From contig SWLE01000561.1 of the NCBI GenBank assembly GCA_004026145.2, positions 61,001 through 125,000 on the forward strand: a stretch of DNA of 64,000 nucleotides, written 5' to 3'. Each line of letters starts with the position of its first letter. Position 1 is the first letter of the stretch. The translations under genes and the position numbers were made by a program. This document shows, one piece after another, positions 1 through 10,979 of the stretch. Source of the stretch: Takifugu bimaculatus (Eukaryota > Chordata > Actinopteri > Tetraodontiformes > Tetraodontidae). The notes beneath the pieces were generated by a model. It worked only from the letters and a program-made list of their open reading frames with translations, did not search any database and was not told the origin of the DNA.

Positions 1-697
1 AATTTGCAGCCACTTCAGAAGTCAGGTAGCATCTCCTCACCGCTCTCACAGGGGCCCCCCGCTGGTTAAAACTGGTGATGTTAAAAAACACGCAAAAGTG
101 GTCAGACACGGCCAGATCCACAACAGAGGACCCACCCACGGACAGGCCATAGGTTATGACCAGGTCCAGGGTACGCCCTCTGTTGTGGGTCGGCCGTGTG
201 ACATGTTGTTTAAAATCCAGACTGTGAAGGAGGTTTAAACATTCTCTGGACACTGGGTCCGAGGCGTTGTTGATGTGTAGATTAAAATCATCAGTTATTA
301 AAATCCTATTGTATTTAGCATAAATGATTGATAAAAATTCTGAGAATTGGCTGATAAAAGAGGTGGAGTATTGGGGTGGTCTGTAAACTGTTATGCTTAA
401 AATCGGAGGGCTGCTAAAAACAAACGCATGATGCTCAAATGATGGAAACGTATTAAAAGAGACCTCGCGTGAAGACATTTCGGTCCTTGTTATCGAGGCG
501 GTTCCACCTCCTTTCCTACCCCCCCTTGTAGAAAATAAAAAGTTAAAATCTGGGGGGCAAGCCTCTGTGAGAACAGCAGGTGCATCAGTGCCAAGCCATG
601 TCTCGGTAAGAAGAATACCATCAAGGTTTTTGTCTAAAATTAAATCGTTTATTATAAAAGATTTGTTTAAAAGAGAGCGCACGTTCAGCACGGCCAT
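1..697 (-). pseudogene. LINE ORF2 N-terminal endonuclease domain, partial
   Basis: Translating the minus strand from 697 gives an APE-type endonuclease: LNVRSLLNK near the start, LTETWL (first active-site block), an RPPQY block, DDFNLH (normally GDFN, so the first residue is changed), and VVDLAVSDHF at the end. This domain nicks target DNA for target-primed reverse transcription. Reverse transcriptase would follow but lies beyond base 1. The frame is open as far as it can be read. The Gly to Asp change and the missing rest of the element suggest it is inactive. Confidence 0.75.
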
Positions 698-1425
698 CTT
701 TATGTCCGCGCCGGACGTGCACTCATCATGTCTTTTTATAGGAATAATAAAAGCACTGTCACGTCTGGGAACAGTCCTGGGTTTCTGTCTGTATGAAGTG
801 ATGGTATCAATGGAGTGAATGACCTGAGATGTTGATGGCAGACATGGGAGTAGTGGTGGAGGGGCATGTATGGTGGGGCGTGCGGGGGGTGAGCCTATAT
901 GTGAGTGTGAGTGGGGGGCAGAGTGTTGGCGTGCATGTGTTTTAACCAATAGTCAGGAGGTGGGTGTTGCGCAGGAACGGACAGTCAAGTCAATGTTCAA
1001 AGATAGAAGCCGGGACCCCGCGTGGTTTAGGTGAAGGCCGTCCCGTTTAAAAAGATGGGGTCTTTTTAAAAAGGCAGCAAAATTGTCAACGAAGGGGATA
1101 CTGTTGCCCAAGCAGTACCCCTTCAGCCACAGGTGCAGCTGGCGGAGGCGGCTGGTGACGACGTCACCGTAGCGAGGTGGGGGAAGCGGGCCGGAGATAA
1201 TTAGCCGCTTCCCCGTGTCCAGCAGACGGTCCACCAGGGAGATGAAGTCCTGCTTCAGAACCTCCGACTGCTGGAATTTGAGGTCGTTGATGCCGGCTTC
1301 CAGAACCAGCGTGGAGGCCGAGGGGTGCTGTGCACTCAGCTGCAGGGCCGAGGATGTAACCTCCGCAACACGGGCACCGGGATGACAGAAGGTCCGGCCG
1401 TCGTGCACCGCCACGTGCCTGACCA
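1..1425 (-). mobile_element. L2/CR1-type LINE, internal fragment
   Basis: Read on the minus strand, this is the end of ORF1 (esterase domain, 953-1426) followed by the start of ORF2 (endonuclease domain, 697 down to the window edge). The order matches L2/CR1-clade non-LTR retrotransposons of fish. It ends abruptly at about 1425, where sequence shared with position 60.7 kb begins, so this end is a rearrangement breakpoint and not the element's own 5' end. The other end runs out of the window. Confidence 0.85.
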
Positions 1426-1426
1426 T
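953..1426 (-). pseudogene. LINE ORF1 remnant, SGNH-hydrolase (esterase) domain
   Basis: The frame is open for 157 codons. It shows an SGNH-hydrolase core: a LEAGINDL block, a SGPLPPPRYGD block, and a C-terminal RDGLHLNHAGSRLL block in which the Asp-x-x-His pair is the usual catalytic dyad of the family. Esterase domains of this kind are typical of ORF1 in L2/CR1 LINEs, where they are thought to help the particle interact with membranes or nucleic acid. The N-terminal part of ORF1 is missing because the frame starts at the breakpoint near 1426, so this is a fragment and the first Met is probably internal. Confidence 0.8.
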
Positions 1427-1625
1427 AAATAATGAAATGAAGCCACCTCACGCTCAGACTGTCACCGTTGCATTGTGGGAAATGTAGTATTGGCCTGTGT
1501 AAAACATCTGCGGCCTGTGGGCCGGTTCTAATAATAAATCAATATCATCCCGGGGGCCATAGAAAACCCTCGACCTTGACTCTGACATATGAGCTTTAAA
1601 TGATTTCTTTTGACTCCCATTTCTT
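1425..1625 (-). mobile_element. hAT transposon 5' fragment (block A copy)
   Basis: This stretch is the mirror image of 60545-60725, where it leads on into the start of a hAT transposase gene with a BED zinc finger. Here only the upstream part of the element remains, and the coding start has been lost at the junction with the LINE at 1425. It includes a GGCCCACAGGCC-type GC-rich block. Confidence 0.55.
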
Positions 1626-2597
1626 TGGCTGTTTGGATATCATCTTTGCTAGTGTGTGTGTGCGCGCACGCTCTATGGAACTGGCATAAAGGATGTTAAA
1701 ATTAGTCTAAATTAGTCTAAATTAAATAAAAATTCATCCATTCATCATTCCCAACAGGCGGTGTGTGATTAGAAACTCTTTCTGAACTCTGGTGCTCTGA
1801 AACATCTCTGCTTCCATTTTCAGCTGTTTTTATTCTCAATAACATCAAATCATCCATCCATCCAAATCGTGGTCCTGTTGGACCACCAAAGGACAAATAC
1901 TTTCCATTTAGCACGGACAAAAAAACCCAAATCCTGTTTAGCAATGAAGCTGTGGGGAGAGTTTGAGTAGCGTTTTTGAGGAACACGCTGCCATATTGGG
2001 TCCAAGCTGCTGGGGTTTTTGTTGTTTCCAGGTGAATCGGTGGGCAGCGGCGTTACCGCCTGTCTCTGCCCCCCCCCCCTCTCTCCCCGTGGTCGTGGTC
2101 ACGCCGGGCATCTTTACTGGTCCCGTTTTAAACAGGTTCTGTTGGGAACAGGTGTTCTCCAGAACTGTATTCCAGGCTGCTGTGCTGAAGGGCTGTTTTC
2201 AGTAGCAATAGAGCCAGAGTGTGCCTGCTCCATATGAACCCCCCCAGGCCGTGCTTTCCTCCTGGCTGAGCCATAATCAGCTCTGGATGGACTGGTTCAC
2301 GCTTGGACTGAGTCAAGATTTGATAGCTTGACTGATTCTTCCAGTTTTTGATCAAACCCCCATCTGCTGATTCCAGGAGATCTTTAAAGGATCTCAGAGC
2401 TTCAGATTTATGAAGCCTGCTCAGCCCCCGGCAGCGCTGATGAAACCATTTCATTCCTTCAAAAAAGCAGAACATGAAGCTCCAGAAAAGGTTTTTGTAT
2501 CAAGTTTCCAACAGAACGAGGACAAGTGGGTAAAAGCGCCACTTTAAAGCCTCCAGGCCTCAGAAAACATCCACCTTTAGGATGCCTGACTTTAGAG
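1626..2597. other. Upstream flank shared with block C; unrecognised ORF 2128-2475 (-)
   Basis: No known gene was recognised. A 115-codon minus-strand frame at 2128-2475 is predicted to give the same protein as 59691-60038 (+) in block C. The DNA here is nearly identical between the blocks anyway, so conservation of the frame is weak evidence that it codes. I found no domain and no clear splice signals. Confidence 0.25.
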
Positions 2598-2599
2598 GA

Positions 2600-3425
2600 T
2601 CATCGCTTCGCTCCGAGCACAAGAACAAACATGTTTAACCTCAGTCCAAGAACATCTGACCTGAAATGATCAAAAAGCTTCAGCGTAAAAAGATGGTGGA
2701 GAGAAAGCTGCTGGGAGGTTCTCAGAAGAGAAGTGGCATTAAAGCCAGCTGGAAGAGTCCAGCCTGCTTCCTGCTCCTCCAAACAGGCGTCTCCACACCA
2801 ACACTGAGGAACACGGGCTTCTGTTCTTCCTTCTTCTCTTCTGACTATTGTGTGTTTGATGAATGCAGCATCCACTCACTGCCCCCCCCCCCCCCCCCCC
2901 CCCCTCATTTACACTGCTCCTGGTTTCACAATGCTCCTCAGACAGATGCAACCAGAGACACTGATGCCGTCAGACAATAAACCTGAGTGTTTTTGTGTCC
3001 GGTTATTAACATGTTCCATGCTTTTCCTTCTGCAACAGTTCATCACACCTGCTCAGGGAAACCTCGGTGTAAAGGAGGTGAAGCCGTGCCTCAGTGACTC
3101 TACTTTGCTGTTTTAGAAACTAACAGTTATTAGATGAATATACAGTGTGCACGTACGCGCACACGTGTGTATAAACACTTAATACACGCGTGTGCGTGGA
3201 TGTAGACTTTTTAGTACTTTGGGTTCATAGACTTTTTAGTATTTTGCAGATATGTGTCTGTATATAAACCAGATCCTCCTGTAATAAAGAACTAAAGGCT
3301 GACTGTTGTCACGTGACCTGTCTCCGTCTGTGTCCGATGATGGAACCTGCCTGGAACATCTGGTGCACAGAAAAAGCAAAACAGCTCACAGAACTGGCCC
3401 AGTTTAGACCCAAAAATGACAATAA
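2600..3425. other. About 810 bp present in block A only
   Basis: Block C jumps directly from the equivalent of about 2603 to about 3425, leaving only a few bases of unrelated sequence. The A-only part holds a 23-base C run, an alternating purine-pyrimidine stretch near 3145-3200, and an AATAAA near 3283. I recognise no gene or transposon ends in it. It is either an insertion in A or, more simply, a deletion in C. Confidence 0.5.
2882..2904. repeat. Poly-C run, 23 bases
   Basis: This is an uninterrupted run of C inside the A-only segment. The length of such runs is unreliable in assemblies. Confidence 0.9.
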
Positions 3426-3807
3426 ATAATGAAAATGTGTGACGCAGTAGAACAATGGACGAACTTTCTATTGGTCATTGACAGTTTCACTCATTTTCAT
3501 CAGAATTCATCAAAAATATTTAAACCAACAAACTACACACAGAACCGCAAAGTTTAGAGCTTAAAGGGAGCGACAGGTGAAGATTTAAAGCTCAACGCAG
3601 CTGAAGTTCCAAAAAGGAGAAATATCATGTGGTACTTTACCGCCACCCGGTGGACACGCGTGGAACTGCAGACAATAGTTAAACGCGCTCCGACACATTC
3701 TGACCTCTGCTGCTCCTCCTGGACTCCAGGGCTGCAGAAATATGCTGCTTTTACAAGTCTTTCAAATCTGTCAAGCATCATAAATCTTATTTAGTTAACC
3801 AGGTTGA

Positions 3808-4146
3808 ATAATGGCGGAGAATGGTGTCCGAAAAGCGTCTTTATTTTAAAGTGAACAAGAACAGTTCGGTCCGCGTTCACAGAGAGGCGGAGAGACCTCG
3901 ACTGAGTCCAAAACAAGTCCGCTAGGAAAACTCTCAAAAATAGTCAAGCCACAGAAGTCAGGGTTTGGCGATGAAAACACTCCGCCGCTGGCAGACGGGA
4001 GTTCTGTCCTTAAATCTAACGGGAGATTGAAGAGAGACCGCAGGTGCGTGTGTCTGCGGGGCCACTGTGGCTGATGAGCGGCTTCTCCACGCCCCCTGCA
4101 GGTAGACACCAGCAACAACGGTCCCAGAAACTGGGAACCCAACAAA
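3808..4146 (-). mobile_element. Solo-LTR-like sequence in the NLR-A upstream region
   Basis: Read on the minus strand it begins TGTTGGGTTCCCAG and carries an AATAAA signal near its far end. It is clearly related to the better-defined solo LTR at 13234-13677, sharing the GTTCCCAGTTTCTGGGA block and the following GC-rich block. The same insertion is present at 58828-59165 in block C, so it predates the A/C duplication. I could not define a target-site duplication, so the outer edges are approximate. Confidence 0.55.
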
Positions 4147-4149
4147 CGA

Positions 4150-4202
4150 GTTTTTAAAAGTATTCCTTTCAGACTAAGCAGGAAGACTGAAGACCGACAA
4201 GG
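4150..4202 (+). promoter_or_regulatory. Upstream copy of the NLR promoter/exon-1 module
   Basis: This short segment resembles 4495-4560: a TTTTAAAAGTATTC start, then a CAGACTAAGCAGGAAGA block, then a good splice donor (GACAAG followed by GTGAGT). It looks like a duplicated first exon. Its GAAAGTGAAA repeat is missing, and the LTR lies directly upstream. It may be a dead or alternative first exon. It recurs in block C near 58766-58816. Confidence 0.4.
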
Positions 4203-4506
4203 TGAGTGGAAACGAAGAGCATTATTGAAAAGAATTGACAGTTGTGTTTGGAGATAAAATCAAGATTTGATTCAACTAGACTTCATATTTAGTTTAGCAC
4301 AAAACATCATTATGCATTATAAATGAATAGGTCTTATTTAACATTCTTATAGTCTGGCTTTAGTTATAGTTGAATAGTCTTTCTAAGTGAAGTTTAGTTT
4401 ATGTTTCTGCTCTTTGCTACTGATTCTAAAGAACTTTAAACCCTCCCAGAATGCTTTAATGGTAGTAATATATACGCCATAAATCTGTTGATTAGGTTTT
4501 AAAAGT

Positions 4507-4518
4507 GAAAGTGAAAGT
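4507..4518 (+). promoter_or_regulatory. IRF/ISRE-type element upstream of NLR-A
   Basis: The sequence GAAAGTGAAAGT is two GAAA half-sites with the spacing bound by interferon regulatory factors. It lies just upstream of a short candidate first exon ending in a splice donor at 4560. The matching element in block C is GAAAGTGAAACT, a perfect ISRE consensus. This suggests interferon-inducible expression; the link is inferred. Confidence 0.5.
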
Positions 4519-4520
4519 AT

Positions 4521-4560
4521 TCTGTTCAGACGAAGCAGGAAGAGCGACATTTTGTGACAG
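4521..4560 (+). other. Candidate non-coding first exon of NLR-A
   Basis: This short stretch follows the IRF element and ends in GTGACAG followed by the donor GTGAAA. It has no ATG. It would splice to the coding exon at 5399. The start is not defined. The equivalent in block C is about 57933-57973. Confidence 0.35.
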
Positions 4561-5398
4561 GTGAAAAGCTCATAAAGTTATTAGAGTTGTTCAACAGTCC
4601 AGGTTACAGCTGGATATTTTGGTATTATTTAAGACAATAAACTTTAAAAATAATTAAATAAATCCACACAGGATCACAGGACACCAACAGGATTTTGGGT
4701 TCATGTTGCACGTTTTCTCACAGTGGTTTATTGTTCTATGTTGTGGAACCACTGTGAAAGAAATGCAGGAGTGGGTGTCATTTCTTTCATCTATTTTAAA
4801 TAGAGCAGTGATCTTTGAGGACTTGGATCATAGAAATAATTGAAGAGGGGAACAAAGGAGGGAAGTTAAAAAGTCCTGACTAGTATGTTGATGTAGCACC
4901 AGATAATTTAGTGGCTGAGCTGAAGACAGTCCTTTCACCATGTTGGCCTGTGGAAAACCAGTGTTGTCGGCCCGATGGACCAGCGTCCCCGTCGTTGCCG
5001 GACCACCGTTGGCCACCAGTTGGGTTTTGGGATCAAAGTGGGGGCGTTTCCTGTATCCGGTTCTCCTCACGGATCCATGACTACAACATGTTGCTGCAAG
5101 TGCAGAGACGTTTGCTCTGGAAAGAACTTTAGAGCACATTCAGTGCTGCAGGATGAGGGGCTGGAAAAGGTGCCAGTTCTTTTCTCACTGCAGGGAACAG
5201 TTAAAAAAAGCAGCTTAAACTCTGAAAACATGAAAATGATACAGAGACATCATTGATTTATTGATTCAGTTGTTATTCAGAATGTATTAGAAATGTTCCT
5301 GTTTGATAAAAATGCAGTGAATTGGGATTATTTAACTCCAACCTCTACAGATTATTTACCTTCATCACAGTCTCATCACTATTTCTGATGTTTCCTCA
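4561..5398. other. First intron of NLR-A; no gene recognised
   Basis: The region is shared with block C (57096-57932). It contains a 93-codon plus-strand frame at 4975-5256, matched in C by a longer frame because of a 10-bp duplication there. I see no known domain and treat the frame as non-coding. Confidence 0.35.
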
Positions 5399-5501
5399 GG
5401 ATGGACGAGGACAGAGCAGAGTCCACAGTGCCCAGCTGTGTGTCCCTGAAGAGTGACCGGTCCAAACGTGTAATAATAAACTTCAGAAGTTCAGACCAAA
5501 T
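5399..5501 (+). CDS. NLR-A N-terminal coding exon
   Basis: After the acceptor TTCCTCAG the exon opens with ATGGACGAGGA and encodes MDEDRAESTVPSCVSLKSDR and a short tail, ending at a GTAAGA donor. A leader with the PSCVSxKSD motif is the usual start of fish NLR-C proteins, in front of FISNA-NACHT. The equivalent exon in block C is nearly identical. The exon ends with two bases of a codon while the large exon needs one, so at least one more small exon is expected in 5502-5984; I could not place it with confidence. Confidence 0.65.
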
Positions 5502-5984
5502 GTAAGAAAACTAAAGCGTGATGATGTGTTTGTGTGGCAGCTGTTAGTCACATTAACAGCAGCAGGTTGTGAGTTTATTATTGGAGATGTTTAACACTTA
5601 AACCTCAGACAGTCATATAGTTACAGACTTAATGTGAATATTATTGATTAGAAACAAGAATCAGGTTTAAACTGAAAGATGAATTCAGACATAAATGCTG
5701 GAACAATATTGAGTCTTGATCAGGTTCTTTCATCCTATAAATCAAAGGACTAATAGAGATGTGTTTCATAGTGAGAGGGGGGAGCACATCCTATCAAACT
5801 GGGACCAGGCAGCTCCACCAGGAGAGTCCTCTTGTTCACAATCTGGAAGCAGATCTGGAGATGCTGAAATGAAGCCCAAACAAAGTAAAACTGTTCAATA
5901 TGAGATTTAATTTGTGATGTCATGAATTTGTAGTTGTGTTGATGATTTATTATAGATGGAAATCATTGGTTTACTTATGTTCAG
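5502..5984 (+). other. NLR-A intron, sequence differs from B and C
   Basis: This intron starts like block C but diverges after about 5540. An open stretch at 5756-5910 (HILSNWDQAAPPGESS and a Lys/Gln-rich tail) follows an AG and could be a missing small exon, but its downstream donor is not convincing. Confidence 0.3.
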
Positions 5985-7764
5985 GAGGTGATCTGCAGGA
6001 GGTGATAGAAGGTCATAAGATGAGTCTGAAGAGAAGATGTGAACATGTGACTGAAGGAACTCATGAAGCAGGAAGTGGAACCCTGCTGAACAAGATCTAC
6101 ACTGAGCTCTACATCACTGAGGGACAAAGTGAGGAGGTGGACACACAACATGAGGTGAGACAGCTTGAGAGAACCTCCAAGAAGAACATCCAGGACACTC
6201 CAATCAAGTGCCAGGACATCTTCAAAGTCTTATCTGAGCAACAGAGACACATCAGAGTGGTTCTGACCAACGGTGTCGCCGGCGTTGGAAAAACCTTCTC
6301 AGTGCAGAAGTTCAGTCTGGACTGGGCAGAAGGTTTGGAGAACCAAGACATCAGTCTGGTGCTTCCGCTCTCATGCAGGGAGCTGAACTTGATCAGAGAT
6401 GAGCAGCACAGTCTTCTCTCACTGCTTCATGTTTTCCATCCAACATTACAGAAGATCAGAGCAGAAGATCTGACTGTCTGGAAACTTCTGTTCATCTTTG
6501 ATGGCCTGGATGAAAGCAGATTTTCACTGGGTTTCAACAACCATCAGGTCATCTCTGATGTCACACAAGTATCGTCCGTTGGCGTGCTCCTGGTGAACCT
6601 CATCCAGGGGAACCTGCTTCCCTCAGCTCTCATCTGGATCACCTCCAGACCTGCAGCAGCCTATCAGATTCCTCCCTCGTGTGTTGACAGGATCACAGAA
6701 GTACGAGGCTTCACTGACTCCCAGAAGGAGGAGTACTTCAGGAGGAGGTTCAGTGATGAAGATCTGTCCAAGAGAATCATCTCACACATCAAGGCCTCCA
6801 GGAGCCTCCACATCATGTGTCTGATCCCAGTTTTCTGCTGGATCGCTGCTATAGTTCTGGAGGACATGATGACCAGAGACCAGAGAGGAGAGCTGCCCCA
6901 AACCCTGACTGACCTCTACTCACACTTCCTGAGGGTTCAGATAAAGAGGAAGAAGCAGAAGTATGGAGGAAAGCAGAGACCAGGGAAACTGACTAAGGCT
7001 GACAAAAAACTCCTTCTGAAGATGGGTCGGCTGGCGTTTGAACATCTGGAGAAAGGAAACATCATGTTCTACTCAGAAGACCTGGAGCGATGTGGACTGG
7101 ACGTCTCCGAGGTGTCGGTGTACTCAGGAGTTTGTACAGAGATCTTCAAGAGAGAGAGTGTGATCTTCCAGAAATCAGTCTACTGCTTTGTTCATCTGAG
7201 CATTCAGGAGTTTCTGGCTGCCATCTACATGTTCCACCGTTACACCAGGAAAGACACAGTGGTTATAAATCAGTTCCTAGAATATTCTGAACCAGTCAAA
7301 TCTCTTGATGACTTCCTCAGGAGAGCACTAATGAAATCTCTCAAAAGTGAAAATGGCCACCTGGACTTGTTTGTTCGCTTCCTTCATGGTCTCTCTCTGG
7401 AGTCCAATCAGAGGATCTTGGGTGGACTGTTGGATCAGAGGAACAGCCACCCAGAAACCATCCAGAAGGTCCTCAACAACCTGAAGGAGGAGAACAGTGA
7501 TGGAATCTCCCCAGACAGAAGCATCAACATCTTCCACTGTCTGATGGAGATGAAGGATCAGTCAGTCCATCAGGAGATCCAAGAGTTCCTGAAGTCAGGG
7601 GAGATATCAAAGAGGGGACTGTCAGTGATCCACTGTTCAGCTCTGGCCTACCTGCTGCAGATGTCAGAGGAGGTTCTGGATGAGCTGAACCTGCAGCAGT
7701 ACAACACCTCAGAGGAGGGACGACGTCGCCTGATTCCAGCTGTGAGGAACTGCAGGAAGGCCGT
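5985..7764 (+). CDS. NLR-A large exon: FISNA-NACHT domains
   Basis: This is the central exon of a fish NLRC3-like receptor, a cytosolic nucleotide-binding sensor or regulator of innate signalling. The frame is open from 5936 to 7768, but the true exon starts after the acceptor ATGTTCAG at 5984. Numbered from 5936, the FISNA segment runs about 45-105 (GSGTLLNKIYTELYITEG), Walker A is GVAGVGKT at 113-120, and Walker B is LLFIFDGLDESR at 184-195. The ITSRPAAA sensor block and the winged-helix part with LSIQEFLAA follow. All nucleotide-binding motifs look intact. The exon ends AAGGCCGT at a GTAAGT donor and reads in frame into the first LRR exon. Relative to gene B, A lacks 45 nt in frame near codon 450. 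No stop or frameshift is seen. Confidence 0.92.
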
Positions 7765-8691
7765 GTAAGTAAAGATTTTTAGGGCCGGACATCGGCGTTT
7801 AAATCAAACGAGTGGATCATGTCAGGTAGCAATACCCCCTCCAGTGGTCATTCCTTCAATTCTTTATCTCCATTGCAGCGCCCATAAATTAAAAACAACA
7901 ACAATTCATCCAGAAATGTTCAACACTGGCTGGATATAAGTTCAAAGGTCAATCCAGACAAACCAACATAAGGCAGGAATAATAGGAGCCACAAGTTACC
8001 TGACTATCATGAAATTACTGTCATGTCATTAAATAACTTTTGTTTGTTTGTATACATCATATTCAAACAACAGAAAAACACATTTTAACTAATGACACGT
8101 GACTATTTTGCTTCATTTGTTCAACGTAAAAACAGCCGGCCTCGTTGGTTTAAATGGGTGTTTTAGGGCTTTGTGGCGGTTCCGTTTGGAGCCTTTATGT
8201 GACCCACAAAGTTGTTTGACCCTTTCCACACCCGTTAGGTGGCAACTTCATCACTAGCAACAAAAGGTGCAGTGAAAATGATTTGAAGGGAAACAGGCAG
8301 ATAGAACAGAAGCTGAGGGCAATCGATGCAACCAGAGACTCTGATGTCATCGATCGGATCGCTGAATTAAGACTTGACGCACCATCGTACAAATTGGATG
8401 AAATGCTAAATATCCAAAGAGCTGATAGATAGATAAAAAGATGCACGTTTCTTTAAACCATTTGCTATAATCGTTTTAAATATTGAGTAATTATGAGCTG
8501 TTCTAAAATAAGACAAATGTTGAGAATAATTCAGTTGCATTTCAGATCTGATGGTCGTTCAAACTGTTGCTCTACGGTGTTGAATTTAGCTTTTCCAGGA
8601 AATGAGCTACATTTGTGTTGAGGTAGATTCTCAGATAAGTTGATTAGAAATCCCAAAGTTTGACTCACTATTTTTGTTTCATACACAACAG
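7765..8691 (+). other. NLR-A intron before the LRR exons
   Basis: This intron is shared with genes B and C. It contains the conserved open stretch described at 8239-8432. Nothing else was recognised. Confidence 0.5.
8239..8432 (+). other. Conserved intronic open frame, unrecognised
   Basis: After an AG at 8237-8238 the sequence reads as a charged, protein-like stretch (LKGNRQIEQKLRAIDATRDS, then IAELRLDAPSYKLDEML) and stops at TAG. Copies lie in the same intron of gene B (25636-25853, -) and gene C (52928-53145, -), where the frame runs about nine codons longer. Its reading frame does not fit splicing from the large exon, which would hit a stop after a few codons. It could be a relic of a gene or transposon captured in the intron. 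I recognise no family. Confidence 0.3.
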
Positions 8692-8868
8692 ACTGTCTGG
8701 TAGTTTTCTTTCAACGAGTCATTGGGAAGTTGTGGCCTCAGCAATGACGTCAAACCCTTCTCATCTACGGGAGCTGAGCTTAATCAGGAACCAAAACCTG
8801 ACAGATGCCGACGTAAAGTTACTGTCTTCTGCAATGATGCATCCAAACTGCAGACTGGAGACGCTCAG
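8692..8868 (+). CDS. NLR-A LRR exon 1
   Basis: This 177-nt exon encodes the first leucine-rich repeat pair (HWEVVASAMTSNPSHLRELS, then the conserved C-terminal PNCRLETLR). It has an acceptor ACACAACAG and a donor GTCAGG. It enters with one base of a codon and leaves with two, as do all following LRR exons. The first repeat (HWEVVASAM, NLTDADVKLLSS) is more divergent than the rest. Confidence 0.85.
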
Positions 8869-8978
8869 GTCAGGAGGCCTCTGTTGGTCTTTTCTAAATT
8901 TCTTGACATTTTCTGCTTTTCTCTTCATTTTCAGATTTAGAAATGTGTTTTTATTTGCCCCATTTATTCCTTTTCCAG

Positions 8979-9152
8979 ACTGAGTGGCTGCAGTTTATCA
9001 GAGATCAGCTGTGGCTCTCTGGCCTCGGCGCTGAGGTCCAATCCCTCCCATCTGAGGGTTCTGGACCTGAGTGGGAACCAGCTGAAGGATCCAGGAATGA
9101 AGCAGCTCTGTGGTTTTCTCCAGGATCCTCTCTGTGAGCTGGAGACTCTCAG
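8979..9152 (+). CDS. NLR-A LRR exon 2
   Basis: This is a 174-nt LRR cassette: LSGCSLSEISCGSLASAL, SNPSHLRVLDLSGNQL, then DPGMKQLCGFL and a LETLR end. The acceptor is TTTTCCAG and the donor GTCAGTCAG. The preceding intron is only 110 nt. Confidence 0.88.
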
Positions 9153-10979
9153 GTCAGTCAGAGATGATCCAGTACTTTCCCAGGTGTAACTAGTTAGACA
9201 ATAACTGTTTCCATGTTTGATCTTTGTTATAAACGTAGTGTTACAGTTCTCAGAAAAAAGACCACACAGGACAGATTTGCAGTATTAAATTGGTTGTGGA
9301 AATCTGTCCCATGTGAGGATGGTCATCAATGACTAGAAAGGAAGTATCAGTTGTAGATTTGTCTTGTTTTATTTTAGGCTGGCCACAAAACCGCCCAAAC
9401 ATTCAGACCAATCAAAAATGGTTCTTCCTGTCTTTTAAAGATCAGAAGGAAAACTAGAAAACCCAAAAAGAAAGCTGCTGCAGTGTGCCATGCCCCTTCT
9501 CTCCTGAGAAAAGCCATCCCAAAAAAGAGAAAAGCCCAAGTGTGAAGTGAGCGCCCTGTTAAACCTTGGTACCGAAAGCCTGCAGTCATTCTCATCTTAG
9601 GTGGCTTCATTCCAGCCAGAAGCCCAAACCTGCCTCCCTCTTAAAGGGGCAGCAGGTCAGTCCAACCACAGAAACCTTCATGAAGATCTGAAGCTTTCAG
9701 CATCCACAATTGTTGCACCTCACTTCCATTGGAGTCCAAATCAGAAGTCAACAAGTTGATTCTACACCGATTCTACACAATGCAACCATTTTAAAAAGGT
9801 TTCCATCCATAAGTTTTCACACATTTTTATATACATCTGTTTGTTCATCGCCTCCTTCTGTTGTAATGGTCATGAAAGAAAATGACCTTATTTGAGTTTT
9901 TCTCCTCACAAATATGACTTTCTATGAACGATGCAATAAATGCCGCTTGCAATCTAAGACAATATGGAAGTATGTGTATATAATAGTAGTGGAAGTAGCT
10001 CATAAAATAATACATTTGCTCTTCTCATCGAATCTCTCTACGTTATTAAAGAAAAACCTGCTCTTAGTCAACAACATCTAAGACAGCAACCAAAAATCCT
10101 AATTTTATACAATCTAATATAAAACAGTAGAGAAGAGTCTTTCTGCAGAGACACTGGTGGCAGGAATGCAGAAGTATCACCTGCTCAACTTGGAAGGTGG
10201 AGCAGAAACCACCAGCTGAGAAGGTCCTCAGCGAGAGGAAGTGGTGGAGAACCATGAAACTTGCTAAGCTCCACCTCAGCTCCAGAGACGGGCTGAGCTG
10301 GAGCTGTGGCACCAGGTATCGCCCAGAAGAGCCTCCAACAAACAAGCTCTTCTCTTGGGAGGAGAGGGCTTTGAATCTCAGCTCAGTGTGCTTGTCTCTA
10401 GTAGGTGGCAGCTGCACCTTTTCCTGAGGTCCTTGTTGATGCCCTGAGGGGAATTGATGCTCCTGCAATGTTTTCTGGCAGCATTGAGCTTGCAGTGGGG
10501 CAATCAAACACACTGTGGGGTGGCTCTCTTTCCTTCTCATCTGGAGAACAAGTGACACCAGCTGCCAATCATTGTTGGAGAAATGTGCAGTCAGGGGAAC
10601 TATGCGTCCAGACTATAGCCACCCTTCCAGCATCCAGCAGTGTCTAAAACCTTTGATTTGGTTTCACCAGAGAGTGTAGGGATTGCAGGGTCGCTGCAGC
10701 ATCGCCCACAAGCTGTCAGGAGTGGGTCGCTTTGTCCCACCTCCTGACAAGAGTTGAGTGCTATTGAGAAATGTGGTCTCACAAACTTGGAAGGTATTTT
10801 GACCTACACACACTTTACATACGCTGTAGATCTTGTCCAACCGCCCTGAAAGAACCCAAAATAGGAACATACGGCAGATAAGCCAGTGCAGGACCAGAGG
10901 TTTGTTGCTTGTAAGCTGTGTTTTGCTCTGGTACATGTTGATTTTTATTTGTCTTCTCTCAAAATAATTGTTATTTTAG
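9153..10979 (+). other. NLR-A long intron between LRR exons 2 and 3
   Basis: This 1.8-kb intron is present in genes B and C with high similarity. Several frames of 75-165 codons are open on both strands (for example 10064-10558 on the minus strand), but they show no family features and are explained by low divergence among the copies. I recognise no transposon ends. Confidence 0.45.

Noticed and set aside
10064..10558. 164-codon frame in the long NLR intron, also in B and C
   Set aside because: Leu/Ser-rich with no domain, present on both strands as overlapping frames; low divergence between the copies explains its persistence.
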